Origin: Mesorhizobium xinjiangense
GTDB lineage: Bacteria > Pseudomonadota > Alphaproteobacteria > Rhizobiales > Rhizobiaceae
Assembly (NCBI RefSeq): GCF_009749525.1
Contig: NZ_WOAC01000023.1
Coordinates: 17,022-81,021 of the forward strand
Reading direction: 5' to 3'
Length of the DNA stretch: 64,000 nt
Positions within the stretch are counted from its first letter, which is position 1; each line of letters begins with the position of its first letter. This document shows, one piece after another, positions 49,600 through 58,981 of the stretch. The translations under genes and the position numbers were made by a program. The notes below the pieces were generated by a model that had not been told where the DNA came from, ran no database searches, and saw only the letters and a list, made by a program, of their open reading frames with translations.

Positions 49600-51030
49600 A
49601 TGCAGGTTACCGAAACGCTGAATGCAGGGCTGAAACGCGAGATCCAGGTGGTCGTTCCCGCCAAGGATATGGAAGCCCGGCTCATGGAGCGGTTGTCCGA
49701 CGCCAAGGACAAGGTCCGGCTCAACGGCTTCCGCCCGGGCAAGGTGCCGCTTCCGCATCTGCGCAAGGTCTACGGCAAGTCGATGATGGCCGAGGTCGTC
49801 AACGACATTCTCAACAATTCCACCACGTCGATCATCTCCGATCGCGGCGAGAAGGCTGCCATGCAGCCCGAGGTGAAGATGACGGAGGACGAGAAGGAGG
49901 CCGAGAAGATCCTCGACGGGCAGGCCGATTTCGAGTTCTCGATCGCCTATGAGGTGATCCCTCCGATCGAAGTCAAGGACGTGACCGGCATCGAAGTGAC
50001 GCGCGAGGTCTATGACGTTCCCGAGACGGAGATCGAGGAGCAGGCCATCCGCGTCGCGGAATCGGCGCGCAGCTACACGCCGAAGGCAGGCGAGGCCGAG
50101 AACGGCGACCGGGTCACGATCGATTATGTCGGCAAACTCGACGGCGAGCCCTTCGAGGGCGGGGCCGACACCGGTGCAAATCTCGTGATCGGCTCCAACC
50201 AGTTCATCCCCGGCTTCGAAGAGCAACTCGTCGGCTCCAAGGCTGGCGACGAGAAGGTGGTGACCGTCACCTTCCCCGTCGATTACCAGGCAGCGCATCT
50301 GGCCGGTAAGGAAGCGACCTTCGACGTCAAGGTGAGCGAGGTCGCCAAGGGCGACGACATCGAACTCAATGACGACGTCGCCAAGGCACTTGGCGTGGAA
50401 TCGGTCGACCGGCTGCGCGAGATCGTCAAGGAGCAGCTCGAAAGCCAGTTCGGCTCCGTGACCCGCCAGAAGGTCAAGCGCCAGCTTCTCGATGCGCTGG
50501 ACGGCACCTACCAGTTCGAGGTTCCCTCGAAGCTGGTCGAAGCGGAGTTCAACAACATCTGGAACCAGGTGACGCGCGACCTCGAAGCGGCTGAACGCAC
50601 CTTTGCCGATGAGGACACCACGGAAGAGGATGCGCGCGCCGAATATCAGCGCCTCGCCGAGCGGCGTGTGCGCCTCGGTCTCGTCCTTGCCGAAATCGGC
50701 GAGAAGGCCGGCGTTCAGGTGAGCGACGAGGAGATGCAGCGCGCGCTCTTCGACTTCGTGCGCCGCTATCCGGGCCAGGAGCAGCAGGTTTACGAGTATT
50801 ATCGCAACAACCCGGCCGCCCTCGCCGATCTGCGCGCGCCGATCTTCGAGGAGAAGGTGGTCGACCACCTGCTCACCGAGATCAAGGTGACCGACAAGAA
50901 GGTGAGCAAGGACGAACTGCTGGCCGACGACGAGGAAGAAGAGACGGCGAAGCCGGCCGAAAAGAAGCCGGCTGCCAAGAAGAAGGCCGCGCCGAAGAAG
51001 AAGGCGGCCAAGGCCGCCGACGCCGAGTAA
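49600..51030 (+). CDS. tig: Trigger factor
   Basis: Ribosome-bound chaperone and prolyl isomerase. The 476 residues start [17 protein letters not shown]. The ribosome-docking signature is [14 protein letters not shown] near residue 45, the FKBP-type domain starts at [20 protein letters not shown] (about residue 168), and the C-terminal chaperone arms follow. A Lys/Ala/Pro-rich tail (about 445-476) is usual in Rhizobiales. ATG 49600 is preferred over the adjacent ATG 49597; the longer open frame runs through the tRNA gene and is not coding. Confidence 0.97.
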   Translation: MQVTETLNAGLKREIQVVVPAKDMEARLMERLSDAKDKVRLNGFRPGKVPLPHLRKVYGKSMMAEVVNDILNNSTTSIISDRGEKAAMQPEVKMTEDEKEAEKILDGQADFEFSIAYEVIPPIEVKDVTGIEVTREVYDVPETEIEEQAIRVAESARSYTPKAGEAENGDRVTIDYVGKLDGEPFEGGADTGANLVIGSNQFIPGFEEQLVGSKAGDEKVVTVTFPVDYQAAHLAGKEATFDVKVSEVAKGDDIELNDDVAKALGVESVDRLREIVKEQLESQFGSVTRQKVKRQLLDALDGTYQFEVPSKLVEAEFNNIWNQVTRDLEAAERTFADEDTTEEDARAEYQRLAERRVRLGLVLAEIGEKAGVQVSDEEMQRALFDFVRRYPGQEQQVYEYYRNNPAALADLRAPIFEEKVVDHLLTEIKVTDKKVSKDELLADDEEEETAKPAEKKPAAKKKAAPKKKAAKAADAE

Positions 51031-51058
51031 TCTGCGTCGGTATTGAAGGATTGAACGG

Positions 51059-51088
51059 ACGGCCGCCTTCGGGCGGCCGTTTCTTTTC
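51059..51088 (+). terminator. Intrinsic terminator after tig
   Basis: Perfect nine-base stem ACGGCCGCC/GGCGGCCGT with a TTCG tetraloop, followed by TTCTTTTC, 28 bases after the tig stop. Confidence 0.9.
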
Positions 51089-51093
51089 GGCTT

Positions 51094-51207
51094 TAGAGCG
51101 CGTTTGCTTCAAACGGAAACGTTTGAAGCAAGATATGCGCGCCAGATCAATATGCTGGAGCATGTACCTTTCGCTCAAACGATTCCGTTTGAACGGGGCA
51201 TGCTCTA
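51094..51207 (-). repeat. RIME-like palindromic repeat, copy B (complete)
   Basis: A 114-base element bounded by TAGAGC and GCTCTA. It holds two palindromes: GCTTCAAACG-GAAA-CGTTTGAAGC, and an outer GAGCATG...CATGCTC enclosing GCTCAAACG...CGTTTGAAC. The constant spacer GCGCGCCAGATCAATATG lies between. One base separates its end from the radC stop codon. Strand is given as that of the abutting gene. Confidence 0.93.
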
Positions 51208-51208
51208 G

Positions 51209-51967
51209 TCAGATCAGTTGCAGCCCCTTCAGGCTCGCATGGCCGTTCTTGCCGACGATGATGTGGTCTTGCACGGTGATGCCGAGCGGCTTCGCCGAGT
51301 CCACGATGAGCTTGGTCATCTCTATGTCGGCCCGCGACGGTGTCGGGTCGCCGGACGGGTGATTGTGCACGAGGATGATCGCCGTCGATGAAAGCTCGAG
51401 CGCGCGCCTGACAACCTCGCGCGGATAGACCGGCGTATGGTCGACGGTCCCCGTCTGCTGCACTTCGTCCGCGATCAGCGCATTCTTCTTGTCGAGAAAG
51501 AGAATGCGGAATTGCTCGCGCGCCTCGAAGGCCATGGCCATGCGGCAATAGTCGATGACCTCGGCCCAGGACGCCAGGATCTGGCGGCCGCGAATGCGGC
51601 TCTTGAGCATGCGTTCGGCTGCCGCCGCGACCAGCTTGAGCTCCAGCGCCGCCGACGGGCCGACGCCCTTGGTTTCCTGCAGAAGATGGATCGGCGCACC
51701 CAGCACTTCGGCGAAGGAGCCGAATCGGTCGATCAGCGCCTTGGCCACGGGCTTGGTGTCGGAGCGCGAATTGACCCGGTAAAGCAGCATTTCCAGCAGC
51801 TCGTATTCGGCCAGTGCGTTGGGACCCGAAGCCCGCAACCTTTCGCGCAACCGTTCGCGGTGGCCGACATAATGTGGTTTCGAGCCGCCAGCCCCTTTTT
51901 TCGTGTCGATTGCACCGGTCTGTTCGGCGAAGAAGCCGCGTTCGTCCTCGTCCTGCGACTGCATCAT
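51209..51967 (-). CDS. radC: RadC/JAMM-domain protein
   Basis: A 252-residue RadC family protein: an N-terminal helix-hairpin-helix-like region ([17 protein letters not shown]) and a C-terminal JAMM/MPN domain with the metal motif [14 protein letters not shown]. The historic role in DNA repair is disputed and the enzymatic activity is unknown. ATG 51967 follows a GGGGGA tract; the adjacent ATG 51964 and a GTG at 51991 are alternatives. It lies downstream of map on the same strand, and the two may form an operon. Confidence 0.93.
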   Translation of the reverse strand: MMQSQDEDERGFFAEQTGAIDTKKGAGGSKPHYVGHRERLRERLRASGPNALAEYELLEMLLYRVNSRSDTKPVAKALIDRFGSFAEVLGAPIHLLQETKGVGPSAALELKLVAAAAERMLKSRIRGRQILASWAEVIDYCRMAMAFEAREQFRILFLDKKNALIADEVQQTGTVDHTPVYPREVVRRALELSSTAIILVHNHPSGDPTPSRADIEMTKLIVDSAKPLGITVQDHIIVGKNGHASLKGLQLI

Positions 51968-52084
51968 TCCCCCGCGCTGCGCCGCTGCCACCTTGTGCCC
52001 GCCGGAAACGGCTGTCCGGGTCGGGACACCGCGGGAGCTTAGATCATAGGCGGCGGCGTTTGAAGCGGTGCGCTCGAGAAGAAG

Positions 52085-52918
52085 TCAGGATGCCTGCGGC
52101 AGGCCGGGGCAGTCGAGCCCGGCTGGCGACAGGGTGAAGATCTCGCAACCCGTTTCGGTGACACCCACCGTGTGTTCGTACTGAGCCGACAGCGAGCGGT
52201 CACGCGTGACCGCCGTCCATCCATCCGACAGGATTTTGACGTGCGGACGGCCGAGATTGATCATCGGCTCGATGGTGAAGATCATGCCGGGGCGCATCTC
52301 GACGCCCTCGTGCGAATTGCCGTAATGCAGGATATTGGGTGCGTCATGGAAAAGCCGCCCGACGCCGTGACCGCAGAAATCGCGCACCACAGAACAGCGC
52401 TCGCCTTCGGCGTAGACCTGGATGGCGGCACCGATTGCGCCTGTGCGCGCGCCGGGCTCTACGGCCGCAATGCCGCGCAGCAGCGACTCATAAGTGACTT
52501 CGAGCAGCCGTTCGGACGCGCGCTTGATCTTGCCGACGGGGTACATGCGGCTGGAATCGCCGTGCCAGCCGTCGAGAATGTAGGTAACGTCGATATTGAC
52601 CACATCGCCTTCCCTGAGTGGCTTGTGATCGGGAATTCCGTGGCACACGACATGGTTGATCGAGGTGCAGGTCGACTTCGTGTAGCCGCGATAGTTCAAC
52701 GTGGCGGGAATGGCGCCATGGTCCATGCCGAACTCGAAAACGAAACGGTCGATCGAATCGGTCGTCGTGCCGGGCGTCACCCGCGAGGCCAACTCGTCCA
52801 GGCAGCGCGCCGTCAGGTTGCAGGCCTTGCGCATGCCGGCAAACGCCTCTTCGTCGTAGAGGCGGATTTGTCCCGTATTCTTCAGCGGCGCGGTCGCTGC
52901 GTCCTGGTAGGTAACCAT
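52085..52918 (-). CDS. map: Type I methionine aminopeptidase
   Basis: Removes N-terminal Met from nascent proteins. The 277-residue product has the pita-bread metal ligands: Asp in VNIDVTYILDGWHGDSSRM, His in FCGHGVGRLFHDAP, Glu in FTIEPMINLG and Glu in QYEHTVGVTE. The ATG at 52918 (MVTYQDAA) gives the normal length; the frame is open for another 16 codons upstream. Adjacent radC and the tig gene nearby match other Rhizobiales. Confidence 0.95.
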   Translation of the reverse strand: MVTYQDAATAPLKNTGQIRLYDEEAFAGMRKACNLTARCLDELASRVTPGTTTDSIDRFVFEFGMDHGAIPATLNYRGYTKSTCTSINHVVCHGIPDHKPLREGDVVNIDVTYILDGWHGDSSRMYPVGKIKRASERLLEVTYESLLRGIAAVEPGARTGAIGAAIQVYAEGERCSVVRDFCGHGVGRLFHDAPNILHYGNSHEGVEMRPGMIFTIEPMINLGRPHVKILSDGWTAVTRDRSLSAQYEHTVGVTETGCEIFTLSPAGLDCPGLPQAS

Positions 52919-53038
52919 TTGGGTGTTCTCAGTCGTAAGATCGTCGTGATCAGGCACATGTGGCACCGAACATCGGCCGTATCAACCCCTCCGGCCGCGC
53001 AATGGCGCAACCGGCCGGAAGGTGGACATATCGAAAGC

Positions 53039-53149
53039 TAGCGCGCGTTCGCTTCAAACGGAAACGTTTGAAGCAAAGATATGCGCGCCAGATCAATATG
53101 TTGGAGCATGTCCCGCTCAAACGATTCCGTTTGAGTGGGAAATGCTCTA
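53039..53149 (-). repeat. RIME-like palindromic repeat, copy C (complete)
   Basis: A 111-base element nearly identical in layout to the copy at 51094: first palindrome GCTTCAAACG-GAAA-CGTTTGAAGC, spacer GCGCGCCAGATCAATATG, second palindrome CCCGCTCAAACG...CGTTTGAGTGGG, ending GCTCTA. The last three bases (CTA) are the frcA stop codon read on the minus strand. The 120 bases between it and the map start hold nothing else recognisable. Confidence 0.92.
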
Positions 53150-53932
53150 AGCAGCCGTCGCTTCTTGCGGTGGTTTCTTGGCGCCGGTCATGAAGGCGAC
53201 GGCATCCGACATCGAATGATCCTTGGGGTCGATGACACACAGGCGCCGGCCCAGCCTGTGCACGTGGATGCGGTCGGCAACCTCGAAGACATGCGGCATG
53301 TTGTGCGAGATCAGCACGATCGGCAGGCCGCGGGCGCGCACGTCCTGGATCAGTTCGAGCACGCGGCGCGATTCCTTCACCCCCAGCGCGGCCGTCGGCT
53401 CGTCCATGATGACGACCTTCGAGCCGAAGGCCGCGGCCCGTGCCACGGCCACGCCCTGGCGCTGGCCGCCCGACAGCGTCTCGACCGCTTGCGTGATGTT
53501 CTGGATCGTCATCAGGCCGAGCTCGGAGAGCTTTTCGCGTGCGATGCGTTCCATGGCCGCGCGGTCGATCGCCTTGAACCAGCGCCCGAGCAGGTCCTGC
53601 CTGCGGATCTCGCGGCCCATGAACATATTGTCGGCGATCGACAGGGCAGGGGACAGGGCCAGCGTCTGGTAGACCGTTTCGATGCCGGCGCCGCGTGCCG
53701 CCATGGGCGAATTGAAACGGACCGGATTGCCCTCCAGCCGGATTTCGCCTTCATCGATCTGGATGGCGCCGGACAGTGCCTTGATGAGCGAGGATTTTCC
53801 CGCCCCGTTGTCGCCGATAACGGCCAGGATCTCCCCCGGATAGAGGTCGAAGTCGGCGTGATCGAGCGCGGTCACGCGGCCGTAGCGCTTGACGACATTG
53901 CGGGCGCTGAGGATGGGTTCGGACTGGGTCAT
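53147..53932 (-). CDS. frcA: Fructose-type ABC importer, ATP-binding protein FrcA
   Basis: A 261-residue single-cassette sugar ATPase (CUT2 class, but not the usual double-length form, as in Sinorhizobium FrcA). Walker A GDNGAGKSS lies near residues 38-46, the signature LSGGQRQGVAVARA near 144, Walker B VVIMDEPTAALG near 166, and the H-loop in VLISHNMPHVFEVADR. The ATG at 53932 overlaps the permease stop in ATGA. The stop codon lies in a palindromic repeat. The longer open frame upstream is antisense-frame noise over frcC. Confidence 0.92.
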   Translation of the reverse strand: MTQSEPILSARNVVKRYGRVTALDHADFDLYPGEILAVIGDNGAGKSSLIKALSGAIQIDEGEIRLEGNPVRFNSPMAARGAGIETVYQTLALSPALSIADNMFMGREIRRQDLLGRWFKAIDRAAMERIAREKLSELGLMTIQNITQAVETLSGGQRQGVAVARAAAFGSKVVIMDEPTAALGVKESRRVLELIQDVRARGLPIVLISHNMPHVFEVADRIHVHRLGRRLCVIDPKDHSMSDAVAFMTGAKKPPQEATAA

Positions 53933-55011
53933 GACGACAACTTCCTGATCCACTGGTCGATCGCGACGGCGAGGATGGTGAGCCAACCGATGGCGAACAC
54001 CTGCCAAAGGACGTCGACGCCCACGAGGCGCAGGCCCGAATTGAAGACGCCGACGATCAGTGCCCCGATCAGCGGTCCGACGATCGAGCCGCGCCCGCCG
54101 AACAGCGATATGCCGCCGATGACCACGGCTGTGATCGACTGCAGGTTGGCTTCCTGAAAGCTTTGCGGCGAGACGGAGCCGACGCGGCCGATCGAGGCCC
54201 AGGCGCCGATGGCGCAGACGAGGCCGGCAAGCATGTAGACCGACATCAAGGTGTGGTTGGTTCGGATTCCAGAGAGCTCTGCAGCTTCCTTGTCGTCTCC
54301 GACGGCATAGACGTGCCGCCCCCAGGCCGTACGGTTGAGCATGTACCAAAGCACTGCGAAGACCAGCACCATGAGGATCGAGCCGTAGGTGATCTGTGCG
54401 CCGCCGAAGGCGACGCTTCGGCCGAAGAGCTTGAGCAGCGGGGCCTGCTCGTCGAGCGTCTGGCTGCGGATCGACTGGGCCCCGGACAGCCACAGATTGA
54501 GTGCGAAGAAGATGTTCCAGGTGCCCAGGGTGACGATGAAGGGCGGCAGCTTGACCCGTGTCACCAGAAAGCCGTTGAGGCCGCCGGCGGCCATTCCGCC
54601 GATCAGGCCGACCGCAATGGCGATCGGCGTCGGCAGGCCGACGGTGACCGACAATTGTCCCATGATGACTGACATGAGCACCATGTTGGCACCGACCGAC
54701 AGGTCTATGCCGGCAGTCAGGATAACCAGGCTCTGGGCTGCTGCGAGCACGCCGATGATCGACACCTGTTGCAAGATCAAGGAAAGATTGAACGGCGAGA
54801 AGAAGCGGGTGCCGGCCAGGAAGCCGAAGACGGCGATGGAGGCGACGAGCACGATGACGGGAACCATCGTCGGGTTGCGGTGCAGGAAATGCTGTACGCG
54901 GTCGAGCCAGTTCAGATCATGGCTTTCGAAAGCGGCGACGGAAGCCTCGCTTTCGTCCAGCGACTGTTCGTAATCGTCCGATCGACGCGGCGTGCTCGTG
55001 GCATCGCTCAT
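53929..55011 (-). CDS. frcC: Fructose-type ABC importer, permease FrcC
   Basis: A 360-residue CUT2/RbsC-like permease. A hydrophilic N-terminal tail of about 45 residues precedes nine or ten hydrophobic segments. Diagnostic stretches are LVILTAGIDLSVGANMVLMSV, FIVTLGTWNIF, the cytoplasmic coupling region GRHVYAVGDDKEAAELSGI, and GGISLFGGRGSIVGPLIGAL. It sits between the binding protein (112 bases upstream) and the ATPase (4-base overlap), so all three are one operon. Confidence 0.92.
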   Translation of the reverse strand: MSDATSTPRRSDDYEQSLDESEASVAAFESHDLNWLDRVQHFLHRNPTMVPVIVLVASIAVFGFLAGTRFFSPFNLSLILQQVSIIGVLAAAQSLVILTAGIDLSVGANMVLMSVIMGQLSVTVGLPTPIAIAVGLIGGMAAGGLNGFLVTRVKLPPFIVTLGTWNIFFALNLWLSGAQSIRSQTLDEQAPLLKLFGRSVAFGGAQITYGSILMVLVFAVLWYMLNRTAWGRHVYAVGDDKEAAELSGIRTNHTLMSVYMLAGLVCAIGAWASIGRVGSVSPQSFQEANLQSITAVVIGGISLFGGRGSIVGPLIGALIVGVFNSGLRLVGVDVLWQVFAIGWLTILAVAIDQWIRKLSS

Positions 55012-55123
55012 CGACTTCCTCCCGGATGTTTGATTGCAGCTTGCCCGACGTGTCTCCGGCCGTCAAAGCCGGATGAATTCGGGCGTGCGGAGCCGGCCTG
55101 TCCGGCCCCGCATTTTCCCGGCA

Positions 55124-56149
55124 TCAGCCCCAGCAGCGATCGAGGCCGTCGGCGACGCTGATCGAGGAAACGCCGTCGACCGGCTGGTCGGTGACGAGAT
55201 TGACGCCCGTATCGAAGAAGTCGAGGCCGGGCGTGTTCTCGGGCTTGGCGCCGCTGTCGGCCCAGGCCTTGATGGCTTCGATGCCTTTCGCCGCCATCAG
55301 CAGCGGGTATTGCTGCGACGTTGCGCCGATGACGCCCTCCTTGACGTTTTCCACGCCCGGGCAGCCGCCATCGACCGACACGATGATCACGCCGTCCGTC
55401 TTGCCGAACGATTTCAGCGCTTCATAGGCCCCGGCAGCGGCCGGCTCGTTGATCGTGTAGACGACGTTGATCTCCGGGTCGCGCTGCAGCAGATTTTCCA
55501 TCGCCTTGCGCCCGCCTTCCTCGTTGCCCGACGTCACGTCGTGGCCGACGACGCGCGGGTCGTCTTCATCCCCGATCAGCTTGGGATCGCCGAGTTCGAC
55601 GCCGAATCCCTTGAGAAAGCCCTGGTCGCGCAATACGCCGACCGAGGGTGCGGACGGCGAAAGATCGAGCATTGCGATCTTGGCGTTGGCGGCTTCGTCG
55701 CCAAGCGTCGCGGCGGCCCATTGGCCGATCAGCTCGCCGGCCTTGAAATTGTCGGTGGCGAATGTGGCGTCGGCCGCGTCGATAGGCTCAAGCGGCGTGT
55801 CGAGAGCGATGACCAGGAGGCCGGCGTCGCGTGCCTTCTTGACCACCGGCACGATCGCCTTTGTGTCGGAGGCCGTCACGAGGATGCCCTTGGCGCCGGA
55901 GGCGATGCAGGTCTCGATCGCCTGAACCTGGGTTTCGTGATCGCCGTCGACCTTGCCGGCATAGGTGGCAAGCTCGATGCCCAGCTCTTCGGCCTTGGCC
56001 GTCGCGCCTTCCTTCATCTTGACGAAAAAGGGATTGATGTCGGTCTTGGTGACGAGGCAGGCGCCGATATCCTGCGCCGATGCCAGGCCGCTCATGAGGC
56101 CGAACGCGGCCGCGCTCAGCAAAGCTGTCGTCAGTGTCTTGTGCTTCAC
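55124..56149 (-). CDS. frcB: Fructose-type ABC importer, periplasmic binding protein FrcB
   Basis: A 341-residue periplasmic sugar-binding protein of the ribose/galactose-binding group. The GTG at 56149 is chosen because GGGAGGAAA precedes it and a signal peptide follows at once (cleavage near GLASA-QDIG). The mature protein closely fits FrcB as I remember it: [50 protein letters not shown] and the closing DGLDRCWG. Fructose, ribose and mannose are the ligands known for the family. It is divergent from the ROK regulator gene. Confidence 0.92.
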   Translation of the reverse strand: MKHKTLTTALLSAAAFGLMSGLASAQDIGACLVTKTDINPFFVKMKEGATAKAEELGIELATYAGKVDGDHETQVQAIETCIASGAKGILVTASDTKAIVPVVKKARDAGLLVIALDTPLEPIDAADATFATDNFKAGELIGQWAAATLGDEAANAKIAMLDLSPSAPSVGVLRDQGFLKGFGVELGDPKLIGDEDDPRVVGHDVTSGNEEGGRKAMENLLQRDPEINVVYTINEPAAAGAYEALKSFGKTDGVIIVSVDGGCPGVENVKEGVIGATSQQYPLLMAAKGIEAIKAWADSGAKPENTPGLDFFDTGVNLVTDQPVDGVSSISVADGLDRCWG

Positions 56150-56262
56150 GATTTTCCTCCCGTGAACGATTGTGCGGACCCCGCCAATCCAGTGTTTCAG
56201 CGGACTGGCCGGCACCTGTCCCGCCGCCAGTCCGGACGAAAGCAAACTCCAACTGACGGTCA

Positions 56263-56300
56263 CTGTCAATATATAAATCAAAATGAATTATTATTGACAG
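56263..56300. promoter_or_regulatory. Inverted-repeat operator candidate in frcB/frcR divergent region
   Basis: Perfect inverted repeat CTGTCAATA (56263-56271) and TATTGACAG (56292-56300) with 20 AT-rich bases between. The TTGACA in each arm can serve as a -35 box, one reading towards frcR (plus) and one towards frcB (minus). The matching -10 boxes are poor. The rest of the 227-base gap shows nothing else I can name. Confidence 0.6.
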
Positions 56301-56376
56301 CATGCCCCGAACCGACCATTGTCCTGCGGCGGCATGTGCAGAATTGCCGCAACTGAGGAAGCAGGAGGAGCGCTGC

Positions 56377-57594
56377 GTGGTGGACTCTACGAACAGCGGC
56401 ATTGCGACGGTGCATCGCCTGGACCGCGGTTCGAACCAAAGTGGCATGCGCGCCTACAATGAACGTCTCGTGCTTTCGCTGGTGCGCCGCCATGGGGCGT
56501 TGGCCAAGATGGAAATCGCGCGCATGACCGGCCTGTCGGCGCAGACCGTCTCGGTGATCATGCGCGCCCTGGAAGCCGATGGCCTTCTCCTGCGCGGCAA
56601 GCCCGTGAGGGGGAAGGTGGGGCAGCCTGCCGTTCCCATGTCGCTCGATCCGCAAGGCGCCCTGTTCTTCGGCCTCAAGATCGGCCGGCGCAGCAGCGAT
56701 CTGGTGCTCATCGATTTTCTGGGCCAGGTCATGGCCAAGGTTCATTCTGCCTATCGTTATCCCACGCCCGCCGCGACGATCGCGTTCGCACGCGAGGCGC
56801 TGACGCAGATCACGGCGCAACTCACCGCGCGCCAGAACGGGCGCATTGCCGGGCTTGGCATTGCCATGCCGTTCCAGCTCTGGGACTGGGCCGAATTCGT
56901 CGAAGCTCCCTCGGATGCGATGATGGACTGGAAGACGGTCGATATTCGCGCAGAGATCGCCGAAGGGGCGGACTATCCCGTATTCTTGTTGAACGATGCG
57001 TCGGCCGCCTGTGGCGCCGAGCTGGTGTTCGGCTCCGCCCCGGGGCAGAGCGATTTTCTCTATTTCTATATCGGCTATTTCATCGGCGGCGGCGTCGTCC
57101 TCAACGGCAGCCTCTACAGCGGACGCACCGGCAATGCCGGCGCGATCGGCTCGATGCCGGTGCCGGACGGCAGGGGCGGAACCGGCCAGTTGATCGACAT
57201 CGCCTCGATCGCGACCCTGGAGGCCGCACTGGACGCTGCCGGCCACGCCAGTTCAGTGCTCTGGGAATCGCCCGGCCACTGGCCAGTCGACGAGAGCATC
57301 CTCGGCGAATGGATCGATGGCCTGTCGAAGGCGCTGGCTCACGCCATCGTGGCGTCCTCCTCCGTGATCGACTTCGAGGCGGCGGTGATCGACGGCTGGC
57401 TGCCGTCCGAGGTGCGTGCGCGCATCGTTGCCGCGACGCGTGTGCAGATTGAGCAGATCGATCTCGCCGGGATCCGGGCTCCGATCGTGCGCGAAGGCAC
57501 GGTCGGACATGATGCGCGCGCCCTGGGGGCGGCAAGCCTGGCGCTGTCGCAACGTTTTCTGGTCGATTCCAACGCTTTTCTCATGGACCAGTGA
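56377..57594 (+). CDS. frcR: ROK family transcriptional regulator of the frc operon
   Basis: A 405-residue DNA-binding ROK protein. The N-terminal winged helix (about residues 28-80: LALVRRHG-like LSLVRRHGALAKMEIARMTG, then LSAQTVSVIMRALEADGLL) is followed by an ROK/actin-like fold. Kinase hallmarks are lost: the phosphate loop is FGLKIGRRSSD instead of DxGGT, and the zinc-type CxCGxxGC motif is absent. It is therefore a pure sugar-sensing regulator. The GTG at 56377 follows AGGAGGAG; ATG 56302 and ATG 56446 are less supported. Divergence from frcB implies control of that operon. Confidence 0.87.
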   Translation: MVDSTNSGIATVHRLDRGSNQSGMRAYNERLVLSLVRRHGALAKMEIARMTGLSAQTVSVIMRALEADGLLLRGKPVRGKVGQPAVPMSLDPQGALFFGLKIGRRSSDLVLIDFLGQVMAKVHSAYRYPTPAATIAFAREALTQITAQLTARQNGRIAGLGIAMPFQLWDWAEFVEAPSDAMMDWKTVDIRAEIAEGADYPVFLLNDASAACGAELVFGSAPGQSDFLYFYIGYFIGGGVVLNGSLYSGRTGNAGAIGSMPVPDGRGGTGQLIDIASIATLEAALDAAGHASSVLWESPGHWPVDESILGEWIDGLSKALAHAIVASSSVIDFEAAVIDGWLPSEVRARIVAATRVQIEQIDLAGIRAPIVREGTVGHDARALGAASLALSQRFLVDSNAFLMDQ

Positions 57595-57630
57595 ACGCGC
57601 TGCGCCGTGGCGTGCGGGAAAATTCCTTGT

Positions 57631-58971
57631 TCAACGCTCCATGAATGCGCGTGACATGCTGTCACGGATCGGCTTGGTCAGGTAGTCGATAAACGTCCGC
57701 TCCGCTGTCTGGATCATCACTTCCACCGGCATGCCCGGGGTCGGCGTGAAGCCGCGCACCTTTGCCAACTCGCTCGGCGAGAGCTCGATACGCGCCAGAT
57801 AGACCTCCTTCTGCTCCAGCCCGACCGTATTGCCTGCCAGAGCATCGGCCGACACGTAAAAGACATCGCCGTTGAGCACCGGCGTGGTCCTCTGGTTGAG
57901 CGCGATCAATCGCACGGTCGCCTTCTGACCGGCCCTGATCGCGTCGATGTCCTTGCGTTGCACCTGCGTCTCGATGATCAGCGGGATGTCGGACGGGACG
58001 ATCTCGAGGATCTTCTTGCCGGTTTCGATAACACCGCCGGCGGTGTGGTAATACATGCGCACGACCACGCCGGCGACCGGCGCGTTGATCGTCGAGCGCC
58101 TGAGCACGTCCTGCGCCGCACGCGATTTCTCACGCACCGTGTCGAGCTCGGCCTCCATGGTCTGCAACTCGTCGAGCGCAGCATCCTTCATTTCCGTCAC
58201 CGTCTGATCGATCTGCTGTTGGTGCTTCACGATCTGCGACTGCGTCTCGGAGATCTCTGCTCCCAGACGGCCGATCTGGCCCCTGGCGTCGGCCATTGCG
58301 CGCTGGATGGCGTTGACTTCCGTCTTGCGGGTCAGCCCCTTGTTGAACAGGATCATCTTGCCCTCCAGTTCCTCTTCCAGGAAGTGGAGTTGCTCGGCCA
58401 TCGACTCCTTTTGCCGCTTGAAGCCGATCTTGCGGAATTCGAGCGATTCGATGTTCTGACGCAAAAGCCCGATCTCGGCCTCAATCCGGGTCTTCTCGGC
58501 GTTGAACGCGGTCGTCTGGCTGTCGGCGATCGAGCGGATGTCCATGTCGTTCATGTTGTCGGTCACGATCGGCGGCAAGGTCAGCACCTTTCGTTCTTCA
58601 ACCTGCGCCCGCAGCCGCTCGACGATTGCCTCGAGCCGCGCCTGGCGCAGGAAGAGTTGCCGTTCCTGGACCTGGGCCGCCGTGCCGTCGAGCTTGAAAA
58701 GCGGATCGCCCTTCTTCACGTGGTCGCCTTCATTGACCAGAATTTCCTCGATGATCCCGCCTTCCAGATGCTGGATGATCTTGTTTTCGCCCGTGGCGAC
58801 GAAACTGCCCTGGGCGATGACCGCCGCCGCCAGCGGGGCAGTGGATGCCCAGGTGCCGAAGCCGCCGAACGCCACGGCCGCTATGGCGAGGCCGGCCACG
58901 GCATGGCCCCGGATGGAGCGCGGCACTTCGCTGTACCATTCCGCGTCATGAACTTTGGAGATGCTCGTCAT
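57631..58971 (-). CDS. HlyD-family type I secretion periplasmic adaptor
   Basis: A 446-residue membrane-fusion protein linking the inner-membrane exporter to a TolC-like channel. One transmembrane helix (about 22-42) is followed by the first lipoyl half (QHLEGGIIEEILVNEGDHVKKGDPLF, positions 66-91, is the family signature), a long coiled-coil hairpin (about 95-290), the second lipoyl half with INAPVAGVVVRM, and a C-terminal beta-barrel. The ATG at 58971 gives MTSISKVHD. It starts 11 bases after the exporter stop. The PrsE/PrtE-like class exports proteins with C-terminal signals. No TolC gene is in the window. Confidence 0.93.
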   Translation of the reverse strand: MTSISKVHDAEWYSEVPRSIRGHAVAGLAIAAVAFGGFGTWASTAPLAAAVIAQGSFVATGENKIIQHLEGGIIEEILVNEGDHVKKGDPLFKLDGTAAQVQERQLFLRQARLEAIVERLRAQVEERKVLTLPPIVTDNMNDMDIRSIADSQTTAFNAEKTRIEAEIGLLRQNIESLEFRKIGFKRQKESMAEQLHFLEEELEGKMILFNKGLTRKTEVNAIQRAMADARGQIGRLGAEISETQSQIVKHQQQIDQTVTEMKDAALDELQTMEAELDTVREKSRAAQDVLRRSTINAPVAGVVVRMYYHTAGGVIETGKKILEIVPSDIPLIIETQVQRKDIDAIRAGQKATVRLIALNQRTTPVLNGDVFYVSADALAGNTVGLEQKEVYLARIELSPSELAKVRGFTPTPGMPVEVMIQTAERTFIDYLTKPIRDSMSRAFMER

Positions 58972-58981
58972 GGCATGAACC

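Noticed and set aside
51147..51178. Small minus-strand protein starts MSERYM in the palindromic repeats
   Set aside because: The same short peptide start appears at the repeat copies near 20301 and 51178 because the repeat itself happens to be open; no conserved protein follows.
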